From Actinomycetes bacterium (lineage in GTDB: Bacteria; Actinomycetota; Acidimicrobiia; Acidimicrobiales; RAAP-2), in NCBI GenBank assembly GCA_021791145.1, contig JAJYXE010000013.1, forward strand, positions 4,504 to 68,503: 64,000 nt of DNA, given 5' to 3'. This document shows, piece by piece, positions 40,595 to 49,270 of the stretch. The translations under genes and the position numbers were made by a program. The notes beneath the pieces were generated by a model. That model was given only the letters and a program-made list of their open reading frames with translations, had not been told where the DNA came from and ran no database searches. How positions within the stretch are numbered: the first letter of the stretch is position 1; the number at the start of each line of letters is the position of its first letter.

Positions 40595-40664
40595 CCGGGT
40601 GTCGCAGCCCGGGTGTCGCAGCCCGGGTGTCGCAGCCCGGGTGTCGCAGCCCGGGTGTCGCAGC
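40595..40664. repeat. 14-bp tandem repeat, five copies
   Basis: CCGGGTGTCGCAGC five times without error. It starts 17 bp upstream of the 2H gene start, within its promoter/leader, and separates it from the divergent membrane-protein gene at 40821. Confidence 0.97.
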
Positions 40665-40820
40665 CCTCCGGGGTACCGCGGCAACCGGGGTTCATCGGAG
40701 TCCATTGCAGCCGATGTGAGAAGAGCTGGTTTGGCATCCCCGCGACGGCGGGTAACAGCGCGCACGGACCGCGATTCCAACGGCGAGCACGATCTCGCTG
40801 CGACCCCGAGGAGGAGTGCG

Positions 40821-41606
40821 ATGTCATCAGCAGCCAGGCAGTACGTGACAACGACGGTTCCGGAAGCCACATCGAGACCGCGGCTCGTCCCCGCCAAGGG
40901 GGTGATCACGACACGGCCGGCAGTCCCCGTCAGTGTCGTGGTGCTCGGGATCATCGCGCTGCTGGTTGCCGCGTGGGGCGCTGCGGCGCCCTTCGCCGGC
41001 CCGGACTTCGGCTTCGTCGCTGACCGCGCGACCGCGTGGCAATGGTCGGTGACGAGCGCGTGCCTGGGGCTCGGTCCGGGCGTGGTGGCGCTCGTCGCGT
41101 CGTTGGTCGTGGTCGGCGTAGCGAACCGGACGTCATACGCGCGTCGCGCCGACCTGTTGGTGCTGGGGCTCGCCGTCGCGCTGTGCGGCGCGTGGTTCGT
41201 CGTCGGCCAGTACGTCTGGCCAGTCATCTACAAGAGGCTGTACATCGTGCCGTCCGATGTGAACCACTTCATGTGGGAGGAGCTCGCATTCGCGATCGGT
41301 CCGGGGGTCATCTTGGTCTTCTGCGGTGCGGTGTTCATGGGATGGGCCGTGCGACGGCAGCTTGCGGTCGTGACGGACCGGTATTCCCAGACGCTGCCCA
41401 CCACCGTGCCACAGGACACAGGCATGGTGACCGCGAGCTCTCGGGCTGGGTCGCCGTCAGCGGCCACCACCGGGACGATGGCGCCGCCTGCCCCCACCTC
41501 GACGATGGCACCGCCAGACTTCAGCTCGACTCCCCCCAGCGAAAGTCCGTTCACCGGGGAACGGGTCGGCGAACGTCCCGTCGGAGAGGAGCCGCCCGGG
41601 CGGTAG
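40821..41606 (+). CDS. hypothetical membrane protein
   Basis: 261 residues; start fits GAGGAGGAG seven bases upstream. Four predicted helices: VVVLGIIALLVAAWGAAAPF, LGPGVVALVASLVVVGVA, LVLGLAVALCGAWFVVG and IGPGVILVFCGAVFMGWAV. After the last helix a cytoplasmic or external Thr/Ser/Pro tail contains a repeated TMAPP motif. No known family. Convergent with the GNAT gene. Confidence 0.7.
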   Translation: MSSAARQYVTTTVPEATSRPRLVPAKGVITTRPAVPVSVVVLGIIALLVAAWGAAAPFAGPDFGFVADRATAWQWSVTSACLGLGPGVVALVASLVVVGVANRTSYARRADLLVLGLAVALCGAWFVVGQYVWPVIYKRLYIVPSDVNHFMWEELAFAIGPGVILVFCGAVFMGWAVRRQLAVVTDRYSQTLPTTVPQDTGMVTASSRAGSPSAATTGTMAPPAPTSTMAPPDFSSTPPSESPFTGERVGERPVGEEPPGR

Positions 41607-41638
41607 CTCGTCTCGTCTCAGCGTGCGTGCAGCGGCTC

Positions 41639-42616
41639 TCAGCGTGCGTGCAGCGCCGCCAAGGCTGCCGGATCGATGTCGCGGTCGCAGAAGAGCAGTC
41701 GGCGCCCCGCCGGCTCTGTGCCTTCCCACACGAGGCGGAGGCCGACCTTGGTGGCGACGGCGCGTGACGCTGCGTTGTGGGCCAGCACCGACGCCACGAT
41801 CGGGGGACCCGGATCGACCATCCTCGCGGCGCCGATCGCGGCCGTTGCGAGCTCGGTCGCGTAGCCGTTCCCCTGGAGCTCGGGACGGATCCGGTAGTAG
41901 AGGTTCCACGCAGCTGTCGCGTACAGCCGGCAGCCGCCTACGCCGGCGAAGGTGCTGTCCCGTCCCCGGAGGGCGTCCCGTCCCCAAAGTGAGTCCCGTC
42001 CCCGCAGGGACTCCCGTCCCCGGAGGGACACCCGTCCCCGGAGGCGGACGGACCAGTACCCCAGGCCGTCCAGCTCCCAGCTCCGCTCCTCGCGGGCGAG
42101 CTGCTCTGCCGTGCGGTCGGGACTGGTGTGCACGCCCGAGGGGAAGTGCCGCCAGACCCGCGGGTCCGCCATCAGCGCGTAGGCATCTGCCAGGTCGGAC
42201 ATGGACAGGGCAGAGAGCTCCAGCCGTTGCGTGAGGAGGTGGCGCAGGTTGCCGTCCACGGCCCCCAGCCGCGGCAGCCCCCCAGCCCGAACAGCCGGCA
42301 CAGCCTCCCCGCCCGGCACAGCCTCCCCGCCCGGCACAGCCTCCCCGCCCGGCACAGCCTCCCCGCCCGGCACAGCCTCCCCGCCCGGCACAGCCTCCCC
42401 GCCCCGCCGGCCTGGTCCGTGCATGCCCACGTCCGAAGTTCCTCTCACGGGTCTCCTGGCGGCGTCCAATCGGCCCTTGCTCAGCACGACAACACCCGAC
42501 CAGGCATCCGACCAGGCGTCCGACCAGGCGTCCGAGCAGGCCTCCGACCAGGCATCCGACCAGGCCTCCGACCAGGCATCCGACCAGGCCTCGTTCCCCT
42601 CTCCGACGTCCCCCAA
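41639..42616 (-). CDS. GNAT acetyltransferase loaded with tandem repeats
   Basis: Up to 325 residues, but only about 185 are a GNAT domain (RimJ/RimL type): LLTQRLELSALSMSDLADAY, VWRHFPSG, then the acetyl-CoA loop RPELQGNGYATELATAAIGA and VLAHNAASRAVATKVGLRLV. Three repeat arrays lie in the frame: an N-terminal Ser/Asp/Ala/Trp array, a GGEAVP array, and (LRGRxS)5 inside the domain between strands. It presumably acetylates an amine or protein N-terminus, but the internal repeat could disable it. The true start is uncertain: the first two arrays may be untranslated leader. Confidence 0.65.
   Translation of the reverse strand: MGDVGEGNEAWSDAWSEAWSDAWSEACSDAWSDAWSDAWSGVVVLSKGRLDAARRPVRGTSDVGMHGPGRRGGEAVPGGEAVPGGEAVPGGEAVPGGEAVPGGEAVPAVRAGGLPRLGAVDGNLRHLLTQRLELSALSMSDLADAYALMADPRVWRHFPSGVHTSPDRTAEQLAREERSWELDGLGYWSVRLRGRVSLRGRESLRGRDSLWGRDALRGRDSTFAGVGGCRLYATAAWNLYYRIRPELQGNGYATELATAAIGAARMVDPGPPIVASVLAHNAASRAVATKVGLRLVWEGTEPAGRRLLFCDRDIDPAALAALHAR
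41957..42046. repeat. 18-bp in-frame repeat, five copies
   Basis: Five degenerate copies of GTCCCGTCCCCGGAGGGN, reading (LRGRxS)5 on the minus strand inside the GNAT domain. Confidence 0.9.
42297..42404. repeat. 18-bp in-frame repeat, six copies
   Basis: Six exact copies of GGCACAGCCTCCCCGCCC, encoding GGEAVP units in the frame ahead of the GNAT domain. Confidence 0.97.
42496..42591. repeat. 12-bp in-frame repeat, eight copies
   Basis: Eight copies of CCGACCAGGCNT with few changes, encoding a Trp/Ser/Asp/Ala array at the very start of the GNAT frame. Confidence 0.95.
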
Positions 42617-42681
42617 ACGACCCGCTGACGCGGACCTCCCAAGGGTGCGCCGGAGGCCTCCGGCCCGCTAGACCATCGACC

Positions 42682-43635
42682 ATGGACATGCGCTCGGTCG
42701 GCCGCTCGGGTCTGCAGGTGTCGCTGCTGGGTCTCGGTGCGAACAACTTCGGCTCTCGCATCGACGAGGAGGCGTCACGCTCGGTGGTGGAGGCGTGCCT
42801 GGACGTCGGGGTCACGCTCTTCGACACGGCCAACTCCTACGGCGGGGGACTGTCGGAGGAATTCCTGGGCCGAGCGCTCCGCGGCCATCGGGACGAGGTC
42901 GTGATCGCCACCAAGTTCAGCTCGCGCGTCGGTGACGGCCCCTACGACGCGGGCGCGTCGCGCAAGCACCTGCTCGCCGCCTGCGACGCGAGCTTGAGGC
43001 GGCTGGGGACGGACTACATCGACCTCTACTACCAGCACTGGCCCGATCCGAAGACTCCGGTGGAGGAGACCCTCGAGACCCTCGACAGCCTCGTCGGCGC
43101 GGGGAAGGTCCGCTACGGCGCGAGCTCGAACTTCGCGGGGTGGCAGATCGTCGAGGCGGAGCACGTCGCGAGGGCGCGCGGCACGACGCGGTTCGTCGCG
43201 AGCCAGTCGGAGTGGAGCCTGCTCCAGCGCGGGATCGAGCAGGAGGTGGTGCCGGCGTGCGCCGCCTACGGCGTCGCGGTGGTGCCCTACTTCCCGCTGG
43301 CGTCGGGACTCCTCACCGGCAAGTACGAGCGGGGGAAGCCCCCGCCGCAAGGGACGCGTCTCGCGTCCTCTCCCCGCTTCGCCGAGGTCGCGAACGATCG
43401 GGCCTTCGACACCGTGGACCGGCTGGCGGCGATCGCCGAGAAGAACGGCCGCACCCTCCTCGAGCTCGCGATCGGCTGGCTGGCGGCGCAGCCGACCGTC
43501 CCGAGTGTCCTCACCGGCGCGACGAGGCCCGAGCAGGTCCGAGCGAACGCCGCCGCCGCCGAGTGCGTGCTGAGCGCCGAGGAGCTCGACGCGGTCTCCG
43601 AGGCGACGGCGCGCCCGGACACGACGGCGCGCTGA
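42682..43635 (+). CDS. aldo/keto reductase
   Basis: 317 residues. TIM-barrel AKR: DTANSYGGGLSEEFLGRAL holds the Asp/Tyr of the tetrad, Lys in ATKFSS, His in YYQHWPDP, and the NADPH pocket ASQSEWSLLQR and TGATRPEQVRANAAA. NADPH-dependent reduction of an aldehyde or ketone; the Tas/L-glyceraldehyde reductase-like group is the closest by motif. The start gives MDMRSVGRSGLQVSLLGLG. Followed after 22 bp by a hydroxyacid dehydrogenase, perhaps in one transcript. Confidence 0.9.
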   Translation: MDMRSVGRSGLQVSLLGLGANNFGSRIDEEASRSVVEACLDVGVTLFDTANSYGGGLSEEFLGRALRGHRDEVVIATKFSSRVGDGPYDAGASRKHLLAACDASLRRLGTDYIDLYYQHWPDPKTPVEETLETLDSLVGAGKVRYGASSNFAGWQIVEAEHVARARGTTRFVASQSEWSLLQRGIEQEVVPACAAYGVAVVPYFPLASGLLTGKYERGKPPPQGTRLASSPRFAEVANDRAFDTVDRLAAIAEKNGRTLLELAIGWLAAQPTVPSVLTGATRPEQVRANAAAAECVLSAEELDAVSEATARPDTTAR

Positions 43636-43657
43636 GCGCGTTGCAGCCTCTCTCGCC

Positions 43658-44761
43658 GTGCCCGTGCAGGCGCGAGCCGTGAGCGCGGCCTGGGGCACCG
43701 GCCGGCCCCCGGTCGTCGTGCTCGTCTTTCCCGCGGCGCTGACGCCGCTGCTCGCAGAGTCCATCCGTGCGCAAGCGGCGTCGGCGGGGATCTCCATGGA
43801 CCTTCGGTCCCTCGACTCGTCCGACGTCCCTTCCGCTCGTCCGGCGGGCGCCGCCCGCAAGGGAGGGTCGATGGCGAGCCGCCGGGGCCACGAGCTTCTG
43901 CTCGACGACGAGCAGCGGGCGACGCTCGCCGAAGCCGACGTGCTCGTCGGGTTCCAGCTCCCCAGCGGCATCGAGCGGCTCGCCCCCCGGGCGCGCTTCG
44001 TGCAGTCCACGTCGGCGGGCGTGGGACGGCTCGTCGCCACGCTGCGAGGAACGTCGATCCGGCTCGCGTCCGCGGCCGGGCTCTCGGGCGACAAGGTGGC
44101 AGAGTTCGCGATGGCTCGCCTCCTTACGGTCTGGAGCGGTGCACGGACGCTCGACTCGCTCCAGCGCGCGCGCCGGTGGGCCCCAGAGGAGGTGGACACC
44201 TCGCAGATCGCGGGAAGGACGGTGCTCGTGGCCGGCACCGGCGGCATCGGTCAGGCGTTCGCCCGGCGCGCCACGGCGTTCGACCTGCGCTGCGTCGGGG
44301 TGCGGCGCCGGCCCGAGCTCGGGACGCCGGCGGGCTTCGAGCGCGTCGTCGGGCCCGACCAGTGGCGCGCGGAGCTGCCCGGAGCCGACGCCGTCGTGCT
44401 CGCGCTGCCCGCGACCGACCGGACCGCGCGGCTCGTGGGCGCCGTCGAGCTCGCTGCGATGAAGCGCGGTGCGGTGCTGTGCAACGTGGCGCGCGGCGCG
44501 CTCGTCGACGAGGAGGCGCTGGTCGCTGCGCTCACCTCGGGGCACCTCGGCGCAGCAGTCCTCGACGTGACGGCGAGGGAGCCCTTGAGCCGGCGCAGCC
44601 CGCTGTGGCGCGCGCCCAACGTCTATCTGTCGCCCCACGTGGCCAACGACTGGCGACCCGAGTACCTCTACGCCGTCGCGCGGCTCGTCGTGGAGAACGT
44701 CGCACGGGAGCTGCGCGGCGAGCAGCTCGTCAATCTGGTCGACCTCGCCGAAGGGTACTGA
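43658..44761 (+). CDS. D-isomer 2-hydroxyacid dehydrogenase
   Basis: 367 residues from GTG 43658; GTG 43679 also fits. NAD-binding motif VLVAGTGGIGQAFARRATAF, catalytic Arg in LCNVARGALVDEEALVAAL, and the Glu and His around EPLSRRSPLWRAPNVYLSPHVAN. Oxidoreductase of 2-hydroxy/2-keto acids. The N-terminal half is atypical: a segment from about residue 55 to 75 is Lys/Arg/Gly rich. Likely cotranscribed with the aldo/keto reductase, so a small carbonyl-metabolite pathway is possible. Confidence 0.87.
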   Translation: MPVQARAVSAAWGTGRPPVVVLVFPAALTPLLAESIRAQAASAGISMDLRSLDSSDVPSARPAGAARKGGSMASRRGHELLLDDEQRATLAEADVLVGFQLPSGIERLAPRARFVQSTSAGVGRLVATLRGTSIRLASAAGLSGDKVAEFAMARLLTVWSGARTLDSLQRARRWAPEEVDTSQIAGRTVLVAGTGGIGQAFARRATAFDLRCVGVRRRPELGTPAGFERVVGPDQWRAELPGADAVVLALPATDRTARLVGAVELAAMKRGAVLCNVARGALVDEEALVAALTSGHLGAAVLDVTAREPLSRRSPLWRAPNVYLSPHVANDWRPEYLYAVARLVVENVARELRGEQLVNLVDLAEGY

Positions 44762-44800
44762 GGCTCACCGGTCGCCTCACCTCGCTCGAGCGCGCGCCCG

Positions 44801-46318
44801 TCAGGAGTCGTAGCCGAGGCCGAGCCGGTCGAGCAGCCGGAGCCAGGCGTTGCGGCGGCCGCCGTTGTGGTCGGCTCGGGCGAGGGAGAGCCGGGTCGCC
44901 TGGACGACGAGCCAGGCGAAGGGCTCGGGCGGGAACGGCGTGGGCTTGGTCCGCACCATCTCGAGCTCGGTGAGCTCGGTCCGGTGCCCTGACAGGAGGT
45001 CGAGCATCACCCGTGCGCCGAACCGGCTCGCACCGACGCCGAGGCCCGTGTAGCCGGCCGCGTACGCGACGCGGCCGCGCGCGGCGGTGCCGAAGAACGC
45101 GAAGAACCTCCCGCACGTGTCGATCGCCCCGCCCCATCGATGCGTGAAGCCGACGTCGGAGAGCTGGGGGAAGGTCTCGTAGAAGTGGCTTCCCAGGGTG
45201 CGGAACGTGGCGAAGCGCTGGTCGTAGGCGGGTCGGACCTTGCGGCCGAAGTGGTAGATCGCGTCCCAACCTCCCCACAGGATTCTGTTGTCCTCGGTCA
45301 GCCGGTAGTAGTGGAAGCGGTTGCCGGCGTCGGAGATCCCCTGGCGATGGCGCCAGCCGATGCGCGCGAGCTGCGCGTCGGTGAGCGGCTCGGTCACGAG
45401 GACGTGGTCGTACACCGGGACGATGCGCAGGCGCACGCGGAGCAGCAGCGGATCGAACGCGTTGGTGGCGAGCGCGACCCGGTCGGCGAGGACGCGCCCC
45501 GAGGGCGTCTCGAGCTCGAGCCCGCGCCGGAGCAGGCCGCCGATCGCGTGCTTGCCCCCCGTCGCGCCCCCACCGCCCGTCGCGCCCCCACCGCCCGTCG
45601 CGCCCCCGCCTCCCGACGCGCGCCCGCCCCCCGTCGTCCCCCGCGACATCCCGAGCACGGGGGTGTGCTCGAAGATGCGCACGCCCGCCTCCAGGCAGGC
45701 CGCGCGGATGCCCCACGCGAGGCGGGCGGGGTTGACCATCGCGCAGCTCTCGCGGTCCCACACGCCGCCGAGGTACGTCGGGGATGCGACCTCGTCGAGG
45801 AGGGCGTCGCGCTCGAGCCAGCCCGGCGGCGGGCCGTCCTCGCCGCGGAGCTCCTCGAGCTGCCAGGGCTGCGTGGCGACGGTGAGGGTCCCCGAGCGCT
45901 CCCAGCCGCAGTCGACGCGGTGCTCGGTCACGAATTGCTCGATCGCCTGCAGGTTCTCCATCCCGAGCTTCTCGAGGTGCTCCGCGCTGTCGGGGAAGTG
46001 GGCGCGGCCGTTGGCGGGCCCGTGGGTGAGGCTCGCCTCGCAGAATCCTCCGTTGCGGCCCGTTGCCGCCCACGCCGCCTGCTGGGACTCGAGCACCACC
46101 ACGTCGATCCCGGGGTCCGCCTGCTTGGCGCAGAACGCGGTCCACAACCCGGTGAAGCCGGCGCCCACGACCGCGAGGTCGGCGTGGACCGGTCCGGCGA
46201 GCGGGAGCTGGGGGGCGGGTGCGGTCGGGTCGTCGAGCCAGAAGCTGACCGGCTTTGCCCCTGCGATCCTCTCCTCGAGAACCTTCGTTGATCCCCTCGG
46301 CAGCGCGCGCACGGTCAC
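44801..46318 (-). CDS. FAD-dependent oxidoreductase (PuuB/OrdL-like)
   Basis: 505 residues from GTG 46318. DAO-family FAD motif DLAVVGAGFTGLWTAFCA, the conserved AATGRNGGFCEASLTHG, then GTLTVATQPWQLEEL and the C-terminal AYAAGYTGLGVGASRFGARV. GRNGG is the mark of gamma-glutamylputrescine oxidase-like enzymes acting on amines. A Gly-rich stretch with three copies of an 18-bp unit encoding GGGGAT interrupts the chain at about residue 240, likely a surface loop. Divergent from the Rieske oxygenase gene, with a 14/15-bp minisatellite in the gap. Confidence 0.85.
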   Translation of the reverse strand: MTVRALPRGSTKVLEERIAGAKPVSFWLDDPTAPAPQLPLAGPVHADLAVVGAGFTGLWTAFCAKQADPGIDVVVLESQQAAWAATGRNGGFCEASLTHGPANGRAHFPDSAEHLEKLGMENLQAIEQFVTEHRVDCGWERSGTLTVATQPWQLEELRGEDGPPPGWLERDALLDEVASPTYLGGVWDRESCAMVNPARLAWGIRAACLEAGVRIFEHTPVLGMSRGTTGGGRASGGGGATGGGGATGGGGATGGKHAIGGLLRRGLELETPSGRVLADRVALATNAFDPLLLRVRLRIVPVYDHVLVTEPLTDAQLARIGWRHRQGISDAGNRFHYYRLTEDNRILWGGWDAIYHFGRKVRPAYDQRFATFRTLGSHFYETFPQLSDVGFTHRWGGAIDTCGRFFAFFGTAARGRVAYAAGYTGLGVGASRFGARVMLDLLSGHRTELTELEMVRTKPTPFPPEPFAWLVVQATRLSLARADHNGGRRNAWLRLLDRLGLGYDS

Positions 46319-46337
46319 CGACGCTAGCTCCGGGCCC

Positions 46338-46410
46338 GGCGGGGCATGGACGGGCGGGGCATGGACGGGCGGGCATGGACGGGCGGGCATGGACGGGCGG
46401 GGCATGGACG
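46338..46410. repeat. 14/15-bp tandem repeat, five copies
   Basis: Five units of GGCGGGGCATGGACG (two lack one G). It occupies the divergent promoter region between the FAD oxidase (starts 46318) and the Rieske oxygenase (starts 46529). Confidence 0.93.
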
Positions 46411-46528
46411 GGTCGAGAGCCCCTCGAGCCGCATGACCGGCTGGTGCGGCGGACGGAGATGGGCCGTCGGACCCGACGTGGCACGGTTGGTGCGCGGGTG
46501 GTGCCTTCTCACGTAACCTCGCCGCACT

Positions 46529-47716
46529 GTGCGCGCACCGCTGGAGCTCACCAATACGCACCCTGCGCTGCGGTACTGCTGGCACCCCGTCGCCCGCTCG
46601 TCCGACGTCGGGGACCGTCCCCTCCGCGTCGTCCTGCTCGGAGAGCCCTGGGTCCTCGTCCGCCTCCCCGCCCGCGCCGACCCGGCCTCCGCCGACGGCG
46701 ACGGCCCTGGCGGCCGGCTGGTCGCCTTCTTCGACCGCTGCCCCCACCGGCTGGCCCCGCTCTCGATCGGCACGGTTGTGGAGCACGCCCCCGAGGGTGT
46801 CCCGGTGCTCCAGTGCGCCTACCACGGCTGGTGCTTTGCTGCGGAGGGGCGCTGCATCGAGATCCCCGCGCTCGGGCCCGGGTGCGCCCACATCCCGCCC
46901 AGGGCGCGCCTGCGCGCGGCCGCCGGCGTCGCCCAACGTCACGGCATGGTGTTCCTCCGTCCGACAGCGCCTCCAGGGAGGGCCCCGGACGCCGAAGAGG
47001 CCCGCGCCCCCGACCTCCTCGGGCTCGCGGAGCTGCCCGACGTCGCAGAGGCGTACGACCCGGCCTTCATGGCTGGGGACCTGCCGGTGATCCGCGCGCA
47101 CGCGTCGGCCGGGATGCTCGCCGACAACTTCTTGGACATGGCCCACTTCCCGTTCGTCCACGCCGCCACGTTCGGCGCCGGGGAACCGGTGGTGGCACCG
47201 ATGAGCATCGAGCGCGACACGTCGGACACCAAGGGCCGCTGGTCGTTCACCGCAGTGAGCGAGCACCCGTTCCTCAACCGGGAGGACCCGGGCGTCGCCG
47301 CCGGCATCCGACCGCTCGAGCAGCGTCGGCGCGTCACCTACCGCGTGCACGCGCCCTTCCACCTCGTGCTTCGCCTCGACTTCCTCGACTCGGGCGGCAC
47401 CAACGTCATCGGCTTCTTCCTCCAGCCCGAGCACAACGACACCTGCCGCATCTTCTCGACGATCTGGCGCGACGACATCGGCCACGATCCGTCCCGCATG
47501 GCGGCGGCGGTCGACTTCGAGGTGAAGGTGATCGAGGAGGACCTCGCGATCCAGGAGTCCTACGACGTGGGGTACTTGCCGCTCGATCCGACCGTCGAGG
47601 TGCACACCCGCGCTGACCGCACGACGCTCGAGCTGCGCCGGATGCTCGGGGACCTCGTGAGGGCTGCGTCGGCGCACGACGAGCAGGCGCGGCAGACCAC
47701 GCCCGGTGCGCCGTGA
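46529..47716 (+). CDS. Rieske-type non-heme iron oxygenase
   Basis: 395 residues. Rieske cluster ligands CPH (about residue 71) and CAYH (about residue 96); the mononuclear iron triad is in ADNFLDMAHFPFVHAATF (Asp, His, His). This fits the alpha subunit of ring-hydroxylating or O/N-demethylating oxygenases (vanillate-demethylase or pheophorbide-oxygenase-like). No beta subunit, ferredoxin or reductase gene is adjacent, so electrons must come from elsewhere. Spacing between the two Rieske pairs is slightly longer than usual. Overlaps upp by four bases. Confidence 0.9.
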   Translation: MRAPLELTNTHPALRYCWHPVARSSDVGDRPLRVVLLGEPWVLVRLPARADPASADGDGPGGRLVAFFDRCPHRLAPLSIGTVVEHAPEGVPVLQCAYHGWCFAAEGRCIEIPALGPGCAHIPPRARLRAAAGVAQRHGMVFLRPTAPPGRAPDAEEARAPDLLGLAELPDVAEAYDPAFMAGDLPVIRAHASAGMLADNFLDMAHFPFVHAATFGAGEPVVAPMSIERDTSDTKGRWSFTAVSEHPFLNREDPGVAAGIRPLEQRRRVTYRVHAPFHLVLRLDFLDSGGTNVIGFFLQPEHNDTCRIFSTIWRDDIGHDPSRMAAAVDFEVKVIEEDLAIQESYDVGYLPLDPTVEVHTRADRTTLELRRMLGDLVRAASAHDEQARQTTPGAP

Positions 47717-48345
47717 CCGCCGGCGTCCTCGTCGTCGAGCACCCCTTGGTGCAGCACCGCCTGGTCGCCTTGCGCGACGAGAGGACCGAGAGCGCGGAGT
47801 TCCGCAAGCTCGTCCACGACATCTCGACGTTCGTCGCTTACGAGGCGCTCCAGGACCTCGCGACGGGCCGGGTGCGCGTCCGGACGCCGGTGGGCGAGGC
47901 CGAGTGCACGAAGATCACCGAGACCGTGCTGCTCGTGCCAATCCTGCGCGCGGGGCTCGGGATGGTGCCGGCGGTCCAAGAGCTCCTTCCCTACAGCGAG
48001 GTCGCGCACGTGGGGCTCCGGCGCGACGAGGTCACTCTCCGCTCCGATGTCTATCTCGACCGCGTGCCGCGTGACCTCACCGGCCGCCGGGTCGTGGTCT
48101 GCGACCCGATGCTCGCGACGGGCGGCTCGCTCACCCAGGTGTGCGACCTGGTCATCTCGCGCGGCGCCTCTCATGTGCAGGCCTTGTGCGTGGTCGCCTC
48201 GGTGCCCGGCATCGAGCGGTTCCGCGCGGCGCACCCCGAGCTGCCGGTCGCCTGCGCCGTGATCGATCCCGAGCTCGACGAGCGCGGCTTCATCGTCCCG
48301 GGCCTCGGCGACGCCGGCGACCGGCTCTTCGGCCCGCCCGCGTGA
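47713..48345 (+). CDS. upp: uracil phosphoribosyltransferase
   Basis: 210 residues. Salvages uracil with PRPP to UMP. The PRPP loop is VVVCDPMLATGGSLTQVCDL, with ILRAGLGMVP and the C-terminal uracil-contact YAC-like loop PELDERGFIVPGLGDAGDRL. GTG start overlapping the Rieske stop (GTGA). Confidence 0.95.
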   Translation: MTAGVLVVEHPLVQHRLVALRDERTESAEFRKLVHDISTFVAYEALQDLATGRVRVRTPVGEAECTKITETVLLVPILRAGLGMVPAVQELLPYSEVAHVGLRRDEVTLRSDVYLDRVPRDLTGRRVVVCDPMLATGGSLTQVCDLVISRGASHVQALCVVASVPGIERFRAAHPELPVACAVIDPELDERGFIVPGLGDAGDRLFGPPA

Positions 48346-48397
48346 GGCGCGTGAGCTGAGAGCAAGCCTGGCGGCCCGCGCGACGCCCAGGTGACCC

Positions 48398-48429
48398 TAA
48401 AATGCTGGAAACCGGCAGCTCCTGCCGGT
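48398..48429 (+). promoter_or_regulatory. -10 element and 8-bp hairpin before a secreted gene
   Basis: TAAAAT (48398-48403) is a good -10, with no recognisable -35. Following it, ACCGGCAG-CTC-CTGCCGGT (48411-48429) forms an exact hairpin in the leader. The hairpin might instead be the end of upp. Confidence 0.4.
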
Positions 48430-48451
48430 CCAGAAAAGACGCGGTGACGCG

Positions 48452-49060
48452 ATGACCAGACGAGCGCTCGCCACGATGGGCTTGCTGGCTGCAACGGTGG
48501 CCCTGGCTGCTGCGCTCTCCGTCACCTTGGCTCCCGGCCACCCGCGGCAGCAACTGGCCGCCCGCCACGCCAGGCTCCTTCCGGTCGTGCACCCCAACAG
48601 CTCGCCGACGGCCAAGGCCTCGGCACAGCGCAGCTCGCCGCCTCCGCCGCAGTCCACGCCGCCGATTCGGACACTGCCGTGGACACAGCTCACCGGGTAC
48701 GCACCGCCTCCCTACGTCCCCGAGGCGGCGGTCCAGGCGGTTGCCCTGAAGGCAGCTGACGCGATGGGTGGAGGGCGCATCATCCGGACGGAGCTCGAGA
48801 CCCTGACAGCCGCAGGACATGCGATCGGGGACACGGTGAGCCCGTCCAACGTCTCACGGGCTCGCATGGTCTGGCTCTTGTGGATCGTCGGGACCTGGCA
48901 GGGCGGCTGCCTCACTACTGACTGCCCTGCCCAGCCCGACACCCTCTACTACGCCATGTTCGACGCCAAGACGGGGACGAGCTTCGGGTACGGCACGGGC
49001 TTTCACATGCCTGGAGCGCCGGCGGTTCGAAAAGGCGTGCATCTGGGCAACTCCACCTGA
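48452..49060 (+). CDS. secreted 202-residue protein, copy A
   Basis: Signal sequence TMGLLAATVALAAALSV, a Pro/Ser linker, then a domain with MVWLLWIVGTWQ, the Cys-containing GGCLTTDCP, LYYAMFDAKTGTSFG and a final MPGAPAVRKGVHLGN. It has the same length and the same conserved C-terminal half as the gene at 62569. The YxxxxDAKTG strand recalls PepSY-like domains; that is only a resemblance. Two paired Cys suggest a disulfide. Function unknown. Confidence 0.75.
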   Translation: MTRRALATMGLLAATVALAAALSVTLAPGHPRQQLAARHARLLPVVHPNSSPTAKASAQRSSPPPPQSTPPIRTLPWTQLTGYAPPPYVPEAAVQAVALKAADAMGGGRIIRTELETLTAAGHAIGDTVSPSNVSRARMVWLLWIVGTWQGGCLTTDCPAQPDTLYYAMFDAKTGTSFGYGTGFHMPGAPAVRKGVHLGNST

Positions 49061-49270
49061 TCGCCGGCGCCTGACCACGAGCCCGCCGTGGCGGCGCCGT
49101 GGCGGCGTCGTTGCGCCGCCGAGGCTCTGCTCCGCCCGCTCCGCCCCGCCCCGCCCCGCTCTGCCCACTCTGACCGCTCCGCTCCGCCCGCTCCGCGGGG
49201 CCGGGTGCGCGCCGGCGTCGCTACAGGTAGGGTTCCTTCCTGTTCGAGATTGTGCCCAGAGAGGAGCGCG

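Noticed and set aside
40595..42591. CRISPR arrays
   Set aside because: The repeats are directly abutting with no unique spacers and no cas genes are near.
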